A stretch of DNA of 64,000 bases. Source: Stropharia rugosoannulata (taxonomy: Eukaryota > Basidiomycota > Agaricomycetes > Agaricales > Strophariaceae). The DNA is taken from contig JANCIK010000007.1 of NCBI GenBank assembly GCA_028532985.1, positions 1,798,001-1,862,000 on the forward strand, in the 5' to 3' direction. The position numbers and the translations under genes were made by a program. The notes beneath the pieces were generated by a model. It did no database searches, had not been told where the DNA came from, and worked only from the letters and a program-made list of their open reading frames with translations. This document shows positions 33,846-46,031 of this stretch, one piece after another; positions within the stretch are counted from its first letter, which is position 1, and every line of letters begins with the position of its first letter.

Positions 33846-35385
33846 CTGTCCTAGCCTCCCCCTTTGGACTCCCGATGTGTGTGCAGGATCATGCCCACAA
33901 GGCAGACCAGGACGCAACCTTGTGTCCTGGTCTGCATATCTGATGCCCTGCAGGGCATCCACACCGTCTTGAGCATCCTGCCCCCCCCTACCCTACCCAA
34001 GTGCACCTGGGCCTGCCTTGCCCACCCATGGCACACCAACACGAGCTGACCAGCACGTTCAATATATGTGCTAGCCTGCATTTAATCACACCCAGAGCGG
34101 CTGTATGCCCCACCCACCTGCAATATGGAACCTGGAGTGGAGCAGCTCTGCTCCAGGTGTGTGTTGTACCTTCATACATGCAGTTCAGTTCATTTCAACG
34201 GTACACTGCACACATCTTGGGTGCATGTCATTGTTTGTTGTTTGACATTGTTTGTTCTTACTTAACTGGCCCATTTGCCTTGATTATACCTCTCACTCTC
34301 AACTCTTCACCATGGCCAGTGAGTATCTCTCTATATCTCTAAACTCACTACTGATGAACCTCTAAGCAAATACATACACTCTTTACCTCTACCCCAAGTT
34401 AAAACCAGAGATTCAAGATGACAACCTTTAGCAAGCCATTACAAACTTGAGATTGGCCATTAAGATGGCCAATCCCTCGATCTCTGCCACTGGATATTGT
34501 GTCAACAATTGGCATGTTGTCATTTAGTAAGTTATTTTTATTATTATTTAGCTGGCTAACTAATTTTTATGAACAGCAGCAATATTCATTATTTGAACAG
34601 GATGCCTGACATGCCCTATCTGCACTACACAGTGTTTGTATTTTCGACCACTAATCAGACAACACAAGATAAGTTCTGCAAACGCTGGTTCCTCCATGCG
34701 TACATTGATGAAAGCAATAATCTTGTTGACTTCGAATGGGGGAACAGCTGGTTCAATAGGAATAAGAGACATTTTAAGAAGGCCAATGGCTTTAGTTAGA
34801 TATCCGTGAGTGCAGCATCTTTCTATCTCCATCTCACTGATCACTGATCAGCAATTCTAGGAACCTTTTTCAGTTTAAGTCAATTTCCATCATTTTTGTG
34901 ACTTGTTTTGTGCTATCACCTATCTTGTATTGTATTTTTACATGTATATAGTTAATGAACTTGAACTTGAACAGTATCTTCTTGTATAATATGTTCCATT
35001 GGGATAGTAATGTTCTATAATTCAATGAAATTTAATACAAAGTCTACATTTTATATGTCAAAAGTTTTTCAATTGATCATAAGAGATAATGCTATTGACA
35101 TAAAGTCCCACTCTTATGCTAGCTTACACTCAGTTTACAATAGTGATTTTGGTATGATAACTCAAATAGAATCACTTATATTCAATGTATAGTACTTACA
35201 AGGGCATGTAATCTACTTGAAACAATGTGATGCAAATTGTAAGCAGTTAATGAAGAATATAAGCGAATATCATCAATCCATCATATCACCATGATCAGCC
35301 AGCCAACATAAGGCTACACAACATTCATACTCCGTTGTCGGAGCTATAAGTACAAACCTTTTTCTCAACGTTTTCCTGATGGTTG
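33846..35385. other. No supported gene
   Basis: A plus-strand frame at 34569-34799 (76 residues, containing YTVFVFSTTNQTTQDKFCKR) is the only moderately long candidate. No family was recognised and no flanking exons were resolved. Confidence 0.3.
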
Positions 35386-35457
35386 GGTTGATATCTATGT
35401 ATTTTGTTGGGCTAAACTAAGCAAAGTTTAGCCCAACAAAATACATAGATATCAACC
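35386..35457. repeat. Perfect inverted repeat, 33-bp arms and 6-bp loop
   Basis: The left arm (35386-35418) begins GGTTGATATCTATGTATTTT and the right arm (35425-35457) is its exact reverse complement. The loop is AAGCAA. It is far longer than a typical terminator stem and could extrude as a cruciform or give a hairpin RNA. Confidence 0.95.
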
Positions 35458-36007
35458 ATAGTTTCAGCACAAATGAAAACTCTTACTTTAGTCACAATTA
35501 TTGCAGGGCTGAATTGTTTGCACATTACCTAAGTTTCTATTGTCATTTCAAACCAACTAAAGTTACTTACTTTTGTCATACTCAAATTTCTGAATAAATT
35601 GAAATCATAGTTTCCTTTATGGCTTCAGTCATATGAACATCTCTGAGTAAGTGTTCAATTTTGGGCTTCTTTTCACACATGTCAAAACTACTATTTTTAT
35701 TCAAAATTTCAGCCTAATCTAAAATCTCACTGAAAATACTGTTTTATCCGGTGTTATCAGCCCGCCAAAAAAGTTGTGCTGCCCGGAGTGTATTGTACCA
35801 ATACATAGCAGGTCTGTGCCATTCACATTTGATACAACTTGTACCTCACTCATAGGCAGTACAAAGATAAGCATGCTATTTGTGCAAGAAAATGGTAAAT
35901 TTGTGTTACTGGACGCATGTAAGATGTATGCTCTGTAGTCAATTTACTAGTGCCGTTGCCGCTGACAGGCCTGCGTTTACACCAAGGCTGTAATATAGCT
36001 ACAGCAG
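35458..36007. other. No supported gene
   Basis: AT-rich sequence without a coding signal. Confidence 0.35.
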
Positions 36008-38230
36008 GTGGTTTGTGCTGAAGTGCAAGGGTACAGCAGAGCAGTGACTAGCCTGGTCAGCCATCTCGGCACTCAGCACGTGCATCACAAATCATCATGT
36101 GTATGCTCAGCAGGTAGTTGTGTGGGGGCTCAGCGGACTGTACCAGCCATAAGTACACAGTTGAAGTACCTGGAACAGCTGTCAGCAGAGCACATAACGG
36201 TTACTGTCTTCTCAGCGGAAGACAGGAGTACAGCTGAGCAAAAAATATCAAAGGCAACAAGCAGGACTGTGTGTAGATGGCGTCTTAAAGGGGCTCAGCG
36301 GAACACATTACGAAGGCGAAATTTGCCTAAGTCCACTCGTCAGGTGACCGTGGCGTGTGCGCTGGAGCATGTGATGCCCGAGGGAATGAATAATGCACAC
36401 AGCACGGACTCCACTGGGGAACTTTGGCAGTGGTAGCCAGGCCTCGATGACCAAGAAGGAACCGCCCAGCAGAGTTTAACAACGTCTCTTGATGGAGCCT
36501 GGCAACACAGCGGGCCCAGGTTGCACTCAGCAGAGTAGTCATCAAAACACCCAGCAGAGGCACATGCACTCAGCGGACCTTTGGTCCGGCATTGCTAGTA
36601 TTTACTCTCCCCCTAAATTAGTACACAGCACACTGTGAGGGGCTGGGGCTGGCCCCTCGTGAAAACAAGAAAAACCATAAGGTTTAGAACATAGATACAC
36701 AAGAAGCGACATATCTGCCATAACGATCAGAAACTACGATCGGAAACTGAAAGAACAAGAAGAAGCACGAAATATGAAGACTGAGATATGAAGATGCAAG
36801 TTTATTCGAAGATATGAAATATGTACATGATGAAACAAGAAGCACAAGGAAGACTCAAGATGTTATTACAACTCAATGGCAGATCAAGAAAGACAACAAC
36901 ATCAGAGCAATATTGGACTTCTGATGCCGACAACATCAGATCAATATTAACAATCTGATGTAACTATGGACCCACAAGGGAGTCAATCACATGAAAATAC
37001 TCATACATACGAACTGGGACACAAAGGGGTAACGGATTCCGACGATATGCAGGGGTTTCCGACGACATACAGGCGTGTGGTAGCAGAAAGCAGAAGAACC
37101 TCAACACAAACACAAGGGACATAGGTGTGGAAAGAGGGTTGGAGGAGATGTATGTTCAGGGGTGAACATGGAGATGATCCGGCCACAGGAAGATTTCTCG
37201 TGCTTGGGCTTGGTTTCCGAAGATAAGGAAATTTGTGGCCAAGATATGAAGCATGCTGTTGTGCAGCATGGTTTCCAACGAGATAAAGTCAGCACAGCAG
37301 TCGGATCTTCGTGGATGTATAAGGTACGATCTGGGCATGGCAACCAAACGGGTATTTAAGGAGTAGAATATCTCTGTACTTCTCCAGCTTCCTCCAGAGT
37401 TAAATTCTACCTACACACATCATACCAGTTTGCATCGGAAACCATTGTTTAAACCTCGTACACTGGAAGCTCCTTGTTATAAAACAAGTAAAACCTTTTC
37501 AATGTGCTATCGTTGTAAACATGTTGTCTTCGCACATTGTGAACTATAGAGACAGGCTTTTCAGACCAGTCCTACCCAACTTTGCACCTCACAGCGCGTC
37601 TATATAAACTTGTAATTATAACTACGGAAAATCAAGCAATTGTCTACCCACTAGATCTGTGTGTTGGGCTCCGTCCCAGACCGTCAGCGGGCTGTGTTTA
37701 GCTTTTGTTAGGGTCTTTACTGTGAAGTGTATTGTGAATCATAGAAGTTTTTGATAGCTTCTGGCCACCGGGTCATTTGGAGAGCTCAGCGGGGAGTCAG
37801 TGCAACCGTGTACGAAAACTTGCACTGTAGTGTTTTTGTGAATTGAGACTGCACCACCGGGTGAACGAGGTTCTGGATAGCCTCAGCGGAATAGGACTTT
37901 GGACAGTCCCAGCGGAACGACTTTGGATAGTCAGCAGAGCGAGACACAATTGGAAATACCAGCTTGTGTGAGCATCTGCATCGGTCACCGGACCTCAAAC
38001 CCACTCAGCAGAATAAGCCCTGCAGAGCCACCATCAAAACTATACATTACTATCGATACCCTGCACTCAGCAGAGGTCGCCCAGACATTAATCTGAGACT
38101 TCTAGAATTAAACCCCTCCTTAAAAACGAACTTGCAGGCACTGTACAGCGGACATCTGGACTGAACTTACGAGACTCTTAAACATCACAGTCCGCTCAGC
38201 GGAGAGGACCAGGAGAAGCATAGACATCTA
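36008..38230. repeat. Region strewn with the word CTCAGC(A/G)GA; possible LTR-element remnant
   Basis: By eye about twenty variants of (C)TCAGC(A/G)GA occur between 36.0 and 38.2 kb, in different reading phases, so the signal is at DNA level. They fall in two clusters, 36.0-36.6 and 37.7-38.2 kb, separated by a segment that starts TGTGAGGGGCTGGGG (about 36635) and contains a promoter-like GGTATTTAAGGAG (about 37350) upstream of a CT-rich stretch. That arrangement could be an LTR and leader of a retroelement, but no second LTR, coding region or target duplication was found. Confidence 0.45.
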
Positions 38231-38949
38231 TAATCTGCTTAGCTGAAGAGCATCGCTCGATCTAGGGGATAGGATCTTGCTCCGCTGGGGTTGTGTGTGT
38301 TGTGTTTCTTGTGATTCGAGTCTAGCCCCGCGGCAGACCTCTCACCGCGCTGAGCATGGCGCTGTTGCAATACTAAATTAAAAATATAGTATTCAGTGGC
38401 CAGCTTACTTCCTGTGTAAGAGTATGTGACAATTTCTCACTGCGAAACTCGCCCCTTGTGTAGGTCAGATGGTGAATTTGCATAGATGCAAAATATGTTA
38501 CTTTATGTGATGAAAGAATACAATAAAATATAGCCTTTAATCAATACAATATAACTCATCAACCAAAGCAAAACGGAACCGGGTCAAAACTGAGTTGAAG
38601 GAATAGCTTTCATAAAGTATCAATAAGATTTAACTTACTAATTCTCTTTCGCCTTTTTAACTTTATCAGTGTCTTTTTCAAGCTCAGTACCAACTCAGTA
38701 CTGCCATCCTGTTCGGACTGCTTTCACTTGTGTTCAGATTTTGTTTGTTTTAAGTCTTGATTCAGTTCATTCAAAATAGAATCCGACGCAGACTTGTTGA
38801 TATCAGGCGAAAAGTAGGCAGAAAGAAGAAACAAAATTGAATCGGTTTATACCTTGAAAGGAATTTATGTGTTACTTAAAGAAGATTGTGGGAAAGTTGC
38901 GCATGTCGGTTATTGTTCTTATTGGGTCTCAAGATACTACTATTAAAGC
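38231..38949. other. Intergenic; no gene supported
   Basis: AT-rich spacer before the proteasome gene; the 3' untranslated end of that gene should lie in its last part. Confidence 0.4.
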
Positions 38950-39959
38950 TCAAGTAGTGTCCATCTCCACGCCCTCGCCCTCGACCGCGCCGCCAATGAG
39001 GGTGACCTGCTCATCGATGACCAGATCCCGCACGTTCTCCTTCTTCCACGCCGTCGTCCCGCGGCGGAACTTGTAATCACGCTCCTTCGCCACGCGCTGG
39101 TTCGGCATCTCGACGTTACGCATCATCTCTGTCCCCTGCGCTGTGATCACACACGCATCGACGTTCGACCCCGAGCCCAGATCATTGAAGATACCCGCAG
39201 AGATAGCGTGCTTGACGAGCGTCAGCGCCTCCTCGCGCTCCATATCCTTCCGCCAGCCCGTCTCGAACACGGCCATCGCAGCAAGACTACCCGAGCCCAT
39301 AGTCACATACGGCAGCTTGTCCGTCGAGCCGTGCGGGTGCACAGTGAACAGGTGCGCGCCGGTGGCGTCGACGCCTCCCAGGACGAGCGCGGCGCCGATG
39401 TGGCCCTGGTGGCGGAACAGGTGCTGCTTGAGCAGGGTCATAGCGGTGACGACGCGCGGTGTGCGGCCGGTCTGGAGTGCGTGCAGCTGGAGGTTGGACG
39501 AGATGAGCGCGGTGACGAATTCAGTGTCTGCTGCGGTCCCGGCGCCGCAGCACCGGATGGAGGGGGTGATGAAGTGGATCTGTACGAGGGCACGGTGTCA
39601 GGATGGGGGCACGGTGGAGCGGGATGGGATCGAACGTACCTTTTCGCAGTTCTTGTCGGCGACGATGGGGCCCTCAGTTGCACGTGTATCGGCGCCTAGC
39701 ACGATTCCGTCCTTGAACAGGCACCCGACAATAGTCGTACCCGTGCTCGTCGCCTTGGGCACCGGTATCCCCTTGTTGGCGATGAAGTTGTTCCTGGGGG
39801 CGTGTTAGCTTGTGATGTTCAGACCAAGGGAGTACGGAAAGACGACAGATCGTGGATAGTCGAACCCACAGTACAAGTCCACATAGCCAAAAGTACACAC
39901 CTAACCTCGTTCGAAAAGTCATATCCCGCAGGTCGGTATACGTCCGTCATAGCTGCCAT
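38950..39959 (-). CDS. pup1: 20S proteasome subunit beta-2 (Pup1/PSMB7)
   Basis: Exons 39959-39901, 39793-39640 and 39579-38950 sum to 843 nt (280 residues). The propeptide ends KATSTG and the mature chain begins at Thr39 (TTIVG), the N-terminal nucleophile. The conserved Asp17 (GADTRAT) and Lys33 (VADKNCEK) equivalents follow, then [37 protein letters not shown] and [11 protein letters not shown]. The C-terminal arm (RGTTAWKKE and beyond) that wraps around beta-3 is present. The subunit supplies trypsin-like activity in the core particle. The first donor (AG|GTGTGT) was chosen over the adjacent GAG|GTTAGG because only it keeps phase and gives FSNEVRNNF, like yeast QRNNF. Divergent from the aldehyde dehydrogenase gene. 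Confidence 0.95.
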
Positions 39960-40347
39960 CGATTCTTCGTTCTTTCTCCAACCAGAGTTCAGTTCAGTTC
40001 CTTTTGTTACAGTTCGCTCGTGGCGTCTCTTCTCAGGCGTTCGGGCTTCTTTACAGTTCTATCCTCAGGTTCGTGTTACAGACACTCCACAGCAGACAAG
40101 GACGAGTGGAGGATGATGGTGATAAGTGCGTAAGTAGTATGAGAGGCCGCGTACGCGTACGCCTGCAGCACGTGCAAGCGGCACAGCCACTCCGTATGGG
40201 ACAAGAATTATCGATCCTGCCAGGAATAGATAGGTCCAGGGGTATCCTTCTCCCCATCTCCCTCCCTATACATACGCCCTTCCATCGCTGACCCAACTCA
40301 GACCCAACCCTCCAGACTCAATCACACAAACCAATTGCGACCATACA
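39960..40347. promoter_or_regulatory. Shared promoter region of the proteasome and aldehyde dehydrogenase genes
   Basis: 388 bp between two divergent start codons. No clear TATA box on either side. A palindromic CGCGTACGCGTACGC stretch lies near 40150. No proteasome-associated control element was recognised with confidence. Confidence 0.5.
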
Positions 40348-42501
40348 ATGTCCGAAACCCAAACGACGATATCGCCCCATACCCAATCGCCCTGCGTGAC
40401 GCGGACCTACCCCACAGCGGCCGCGGTCGGTGAGATGCTCGACCGCGCGCAGGCGACGCAGCGTGCATGGAGGCAGGTACCGCTCGAGGAGCGGATCGCG
40501 CTCGGACGGAGGTTCATGGTGAGTCAATCTTTCTTAGGTAGTCAGTCGTGTATCCATCCAACGGGGACGGGCTGGTTATCTATCCGTCGTTCACTGTCCC
40601 ATGCAGACTTACTCCCCTCCTTGCATGTTTAACAGGACGAGTTCAAGAATATGTCGGACGAGATCCCCGGAGAGCTGACGATGCAGATGGGCCGGTACGT
40701 ACTCATCTCGTCTAACGTTGGAAAATGACAGCTGATAAAGTCGGACCATTCCCCAACCCCCACCCAATCAGCCCAATTTCCCAATCCCCAGGAGAAATTC
40801 GCGGGACACTCGAACGCGCCTCCTACATGCTCGACATCGCCTCATCCAGCCTCGCAGACGTCAGCCTGGCCTCAACCGACAAACCCGGATTCAGACGCTG
40901 GATCCGGCGGGATCCCCTGGGCGTCATACTCGTAGTCGCACCCTGGAACTTCCCCTACCTCACCGCAATCAACTCCGTCCTCCCCGCGCTCGTCGCAGGA
41001 AACACCGTCGTCCTCAAACCCTCTCCACAGACCCCGCTCGCAGCAGAGCGGTTCGCGCTGGCCTTTACGCGCGCAGGACTCCCTGATGGCGCGCTGCAGG
41101 TGCTGCACGCGAGCGTGGCGCAGACGCTCGATGCGGTGCGTGATAAACGGGTGAGCTTCGTGAGCTTCACGGGGAGCGTGGCCGCCGGGCGCGCGGTAGA
41201 GAAGGCGGCAGTCGAGGGAGGCGGGAAGGGCGTTGCACTTGAGGTGAGCCGGTATTGCTTTGCGCCTTCACGAGTTGTTGATTTTCGGGGGTTAGCTTGG
41301 AGGAAAAGACCCAGCGTACGTCCGCGAAGACGCCGATCTGGATTACACAGCCGCAGAGATCGTAGACGGTACGTCTCGCTATTATCCCACCTCGAGATCT
41401 CCATCTGACTGGCAACGACCCTCTTCCAGGCGCGTTCTTCAACTCAGGCCAGAGCTGTTGTGCAGTTGAGGTTCGTCCTACATATTCTCCTGCTTGTGGG
41501 GCGATGATGAGCATACACCAACCAATTGGAATTGGAATAGAGAGTATACGTCCACGAGAAGGTGTACGACGCATTCGTGGAAAAGGTAGTCAATCTCACA
41601 AAGGTGTGCTTCATTCTCGAAATGCTTGATAATTGACGATTACTGAATATATGCTCTCTTAGACATACAAACTGGGCGACCCAACACTCCCCGAGACAAA
41701 CCTGGGGCCCGTCATCAGCCTGGCGAGCGCAGCGCGCATCAGGAAGCAAGTTGAAGACGCCGGTACGCCGCCTTCCTTTTACACCACCACTACCCACTAA
41801 TTATATTGTGCAGTGAAAGCAGGCGCGAGGAACCTGGTTCCTGAGAGCCATTTCTCCGCAGCGCAAGTGTAAGTCTGCCTGTTCGAATCAAACCATCTGC
41901 GGCTGATCTATGCTCTGTAGGGGAACAGCATTTGTTGGCCCGCAGGTCCTGGTTGATGTTACCCACCGTACGTCGCACTTTCTCTATCATGACTTGTATT
42001 AACGGCGCATTTAGAAATGGACGTCATGATGGTACGCCCCCGTACCAAACCCCACCGATATTAACTAATCTATCTACAGGAAGAAACCTTCGGACCCGTC
42101 ATCGGCATAATGAAGGTACCCAACTCTCTCAACCCAACATCGCACATTAACTAACCCGCTTCAGGTCGGCACTGACGAAGAGGCCCTCGCACTAATGAAC
42201 GACTCGCCCTACGGACTGACAGCATCCGTCTGGACGGACGCGCAGAACAACGCAGCGTCTGAGGACGCGTACCTGTGGTTCGTCGAGCGGCTGGAGACAG
42301 GGACGGTGTTTCTGAACCGGTGCGACTACCTGGACCCGGCACTTGCATGGACGGGCGTGAAGGACAGCGGGCGCGGTGTGAGCCTGAGTAGCTTTGGTGC
42401 GTGCTTTGTTTTTGAATAGAGCTTGGTGCTGACTGGCAGGTGTAGGGTATGACCAGCTGACGAGGGCGAAGAGTGTGCACATGAAGATCAAGACCGCGTG
42501 A
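40348..42501 (+). CDS. NAD(P)-dependent aldehyde dehydrogenase
   Basis: Thirteen exons (40348-40518, 40636-40694, 40772-41243, 41296-41368, 41430-41470, 41541-41603, 41663-41762, 41814-41868, 41921-41967, 42015-42031, 42080-42115, 42165-42396, 42446-42501) sum to 1422 nt (473 residues). The cofactor site shows APWNFPYLTAIN, NTVVLKPSPQTPL and FTGSVAAGR. The general base Glu234 lies at LE|LGGKDPAY and the nucleophile Cys at about 268 in FNSGQSCCAVE. EETFGPV and the C-terminal DYLDPALAWTGVKDSGRG are typical. It oxidises an aldehyde to its acid; the substrate cannot be told. The SCC motif and DPALAW ending recall the fungal Msc7-like group. No transit peptide or peroxisome signal is evident. Exon 10 is only 17 nt. 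Confidence 0.93.
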
Positions 42502-42995
42502 TTGTTGTAGATTAGTGTCATGAACTAGAATGCAGATACATAACATAAACCACCCCCGATATTAATCTGTCTATTGTGTCTGAAATACTTTCAAAGAATG
42601 TCTGGTCAGATATTCTGTTCCGTATGGTTATCTCGGTGAGCTATTTATTCCAACAAAACTCCATTCTGACTAACCATATTTTAAGTGTCTAACGCCTTGC
42701 GTGCAAGCAAAGGTAATTGTCATCCCGTACCGCAATCGTCAAGGTTTCCGTGAAGGCCAGTGGGTACGAGTAACGCTATCGACTAGCAACCTCGTGGCCC
42801 TATTGGGTAATCTTGGACACGGAGGAGACATTGATAATGCACCTTTCAGACTCCCTTTCTTCAATGGATACAATTACTTCTTCATTTTCTCCTTCTATTA
42901 CAACCTCTACCTCTACTACTTCATCATCATCTCCTTACACTCTACCCAAAGGACTTCAAAACCAGCACCAACGTCAACATGAACATTTCCGCACA
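42502..42995. other. Convergent intergenic spacer
   Basis: It separates the ends of the aldehyde dehydrogenase gene (plus) and the NTPase-nuclease gene (minus). It contains a CT/TTC-rich stretch at about 42860-42960 and no gene. Confidence 0.45.
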
Positions 42996-45992
42996 TCATG
43001 ATTCATCCATGTCCATGTCATCACTCTCGGCGTCTACAGAAACCAATTTTGTAGCATCTGTTCTTAGCTTTACCCAATCGAGTGAACCTGGTACTAGACC
43101 AAAGTCAGGCTTAAGGCGTTGGATGTGCTCCCAAGCGGACTTGGGTGCTTCATCACATAATGAGAAGGTACCCAGAATGTTGTGTAGAGCCTCTTCCGAA
43201 CTGGGCAGGCAGATGTCCGGATTGAAAATTTGCGAGGAACACCCTCTCACGTCAAGCCAGTAGCAGGGTTGTCCTTCGGGTCTGGGGTCATCTGGGTGGG
43301 ATTTCTTTGTCTTTCCATCATGGGGAATTAGCGCGGGGCGAGTAGACGGCCCACCAAAATTGAAGATGATGACAAAATAGGGGATGTCAGCAGAGGGCTG
43401 GCCTCTATCTCTGAACAACGCCAGGCCCTGATGCTCTGCAGAGAAATGAACGGTCCGGGGATCTTTTGTGTTTTTAACCTGACACAAAATGAAGGTGACG
43501 GTTTCTCGGCCCAACTTGCTATCGTCGTTTTCCTTGATGAAGACTGGGATAATAATGTCGATTGCTTCTTGACGAGCATGACATTGCCATGCATTCCCGC
43601 GAGCAAGAGCCATAAATGCCCCCATTGTCGAAATCATTGAGGTGTCCGCAGCGCAAGCAAAGTGGTTAAAGCGCACATATTTATTTTTGCATGCTTCTTC
43701 CATTTTCACTCCATTTGGTCTATTTCGCGGCACCGCCTTGGACAATAGGGGCTGTTGGTCCTCATGGAAAAGGGCGCTGAAAAAAGTCCACAAGGGCACT
43801 GCTTCGCTGAAAGGAGCACACGAGTCATATATTCTGGATAGAGCAGGTTCAATTTTCTGGAGAGACCGAATGGCAATATCTTGAGCGCGAAGGAAGATAA
43901 ATCGTGCAACCAGTTCGCCACGATCGCCTTTGGCCAATAGACCTTGCCCAATTACAGTCGTAAGTGCCTTCAATGGGTCAAACTTGACACGTGTTGCTTC
44001 TAGGGATAACGTGTTATTCCAAATACCTGCTGCGGCCTCTGCTATAACAGGTTCGGAAGGACTACCTGTTAGCATGTATGATTTATGATCAGGGATATAG
44101 TAGATGACGCGCAAATGGTTGGCAACCAGTTTTTGTCCCATATCCCTAGCAGATTCTCGTGCGGGTTGAAGGTCGATACATAATCTAGCGCTAAGAACGG
44201 CGAACATAACCTCCGATTGGGACAGGACCTGGGCAGATGAAGACCCCAAGAGCTTCACGGCAGCAAAGTAATTGAGCTGTCGAAGAATAGGTATATTGAT
44301 ACTTCCCGACGGCTCGGTTATTCTTGTCCACCACCTAGTCAGAGTGGGATATTATTTTCTCATCGGAAACCATTCAAATGGCGATGAAACTTACAATGGA
44401 CGCCCAAAGCGAGCCAAGAACGACATTTGACAGACGTCATGTAATGTACTTTCTCCCTCCCTAATGATGGGTTTCCCGTTCCAAAGGTCGAAGCCAAACC
44501 AGACAAACGGAGGAGAGTGCAAATTTTGTCCAATAGTAACTTCACGAGCAGATGGGAGGACATTGCTTGTGACAGGAAGGTCACTAAATATAGAGTTTGT
44601 CGAAAGAAAGATCCCAAATAGTCCGTCAGTCCGGCATTCATCCAGGGCAAAAGATACAAAGTCAAGCGGCTTTCTTTCTTTCCGGTCGTTGACGACAACA
44701 ACTTGGCTTGTTAAGCATTGACATTCATCGATGTATACAATCACTCTCTCTTCGGTGCCTGTCTTGTACATCTTTGTAATTCCCATAATACGCTTGAGAT
44801 CTTGAAAGGCGCTCTGCATGGTTGCACTGTCATATTTCTGCCAAGCAATTAGAGTCAGGTAGAGCAGAATAATATGCTTAATATTGAGCGACTCACATGC
44901 CTGCCTTCAGTTATATACTCCTTGTAAGCACCTGCATATAGTCTTTGCCGAACAGTGTTACCATTGGCATCTGTCTGGTTTAATCGCATGCACCATTCCA
45001 TCGGTGAGGAACACTTAGATTCATCTAATTCTTTTGCAAAAACGCGAAAGATGCAGGTGAAGATGGCAGCACAATGGGATCTTGGAGTATAGTCTTCGGT
45101 GTATTGCTTATCAAATGCGTTTTTGAAAGCATTTACTAGATCCTCGTCACCTTTAGGATAACCTAGCAACGACTATTGATCAATATACTTGCATAGCCGT
45201 GTATATGAACTTACCCGAATCAAGGCTAGAATTCCGCAAACATATTGGGATGGTGAAAATCAACTTGGAAAGCTCGTGAACGGTTCTTGACTTGCCCATT
45301 CCAGAGCTTTGCACAATCGGAAGAATATGTGCGTAGTACGATGTACCGTTCTGGTTGGTAATGTCCTTGATCCTGTTTAGTAGAAGCTTGTGGCCTTCGC
45401 CGACATAATCGGTTAACCATGCGTCTTCGGTGGCTGGCATGTAAATAGGTGGTCAGGTCATAGACATCGAAGTTTTATGTATGTGGTACCTTTCACTGCA
45501 GAAAAACAAAGGAACGATCAGTCAAACGATGGCTAATACGGAGGGGATGGGTGGCACACGCACTCTGATTTGACACATTACTCCGATTGGCGACGGGTGT
45601 AGGATTTCGATTACGTTGAGCCCTCAGAGCTGTCTCTAACATCGAGATGACTTCTAATTTGTTTGTAAGATAGTAAGATACTGAATATATGCATCGGCAT
45701 GACCCCACTTACCTTGTGCCACTCCCACCTCAGGTATATCGCCATCTAATATTTGCAGTTTATCAGAAATTTCAGGAGGACATGAATTCAGAAGTTCCTT
45801 CAAAGCAGTCTCATTCTCTGCCACAACTTTCAACTCTGGAGAGAGTCCGTGATCATTAAAGTGCAAAAAGAATACAGCTCGAAGAAAGGTAAGGTCTCTG
45901 GGAGGATTTGCGTCCATACAAAGGCGCTTTTCTTCAGATAGGACACTGAAATCGAGTTCGGCTTTCCTCTTTGCAGGCTGCCAGCCAGTCAC
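42996..45992 (-). CDS. P-loop NTPase with C-terminal PD-(D/E)XK-type nuclease domain (Crinkler/RHS-like)
   Basis: Seven exons (45992-45713, 45653-45564, 45490-45495, 45433-45215, 45162-44897, 44837-44395, 44334-42996) sum to 2643 nt (880 residues), all in phase. Walker A is IVQSSGMGKSRT (about 168-174) and Walker B is VIVYIDECQ (about 319-326). Between the domains sits FGRPLWWTRI, then RGELVARFIFLRAQDIA (about 573-590), a pattern I associate with this fungal family. The C-terminal domain has EAIDIIIPVF (about 691-700) followed by ILCQVKN (about 717-723), the D...QxK arrangement of restriction-endonuclease-fold nucleases. NTPase plus such a nuclease is the architecture described for Crinkler-RHS-type effectors. 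Substrate and partner are unknown. A 6-nt exon (45490-45495) is needed to keep the frame. There is no signal peptide. It could equally be a selfish or conflict-system gene. Confidence 0.75.
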
Positions 45993-46031
45993 GCTCGCAA
46001 GCTCTAGTCACAGACGTGTGACAAGAAAAGG

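Noticed and set aside
36634..37700. Possible LTR starting TGTGAGGGG
   Set aside because: No second copy, CA end, target duplication or internal coding region could be matched.
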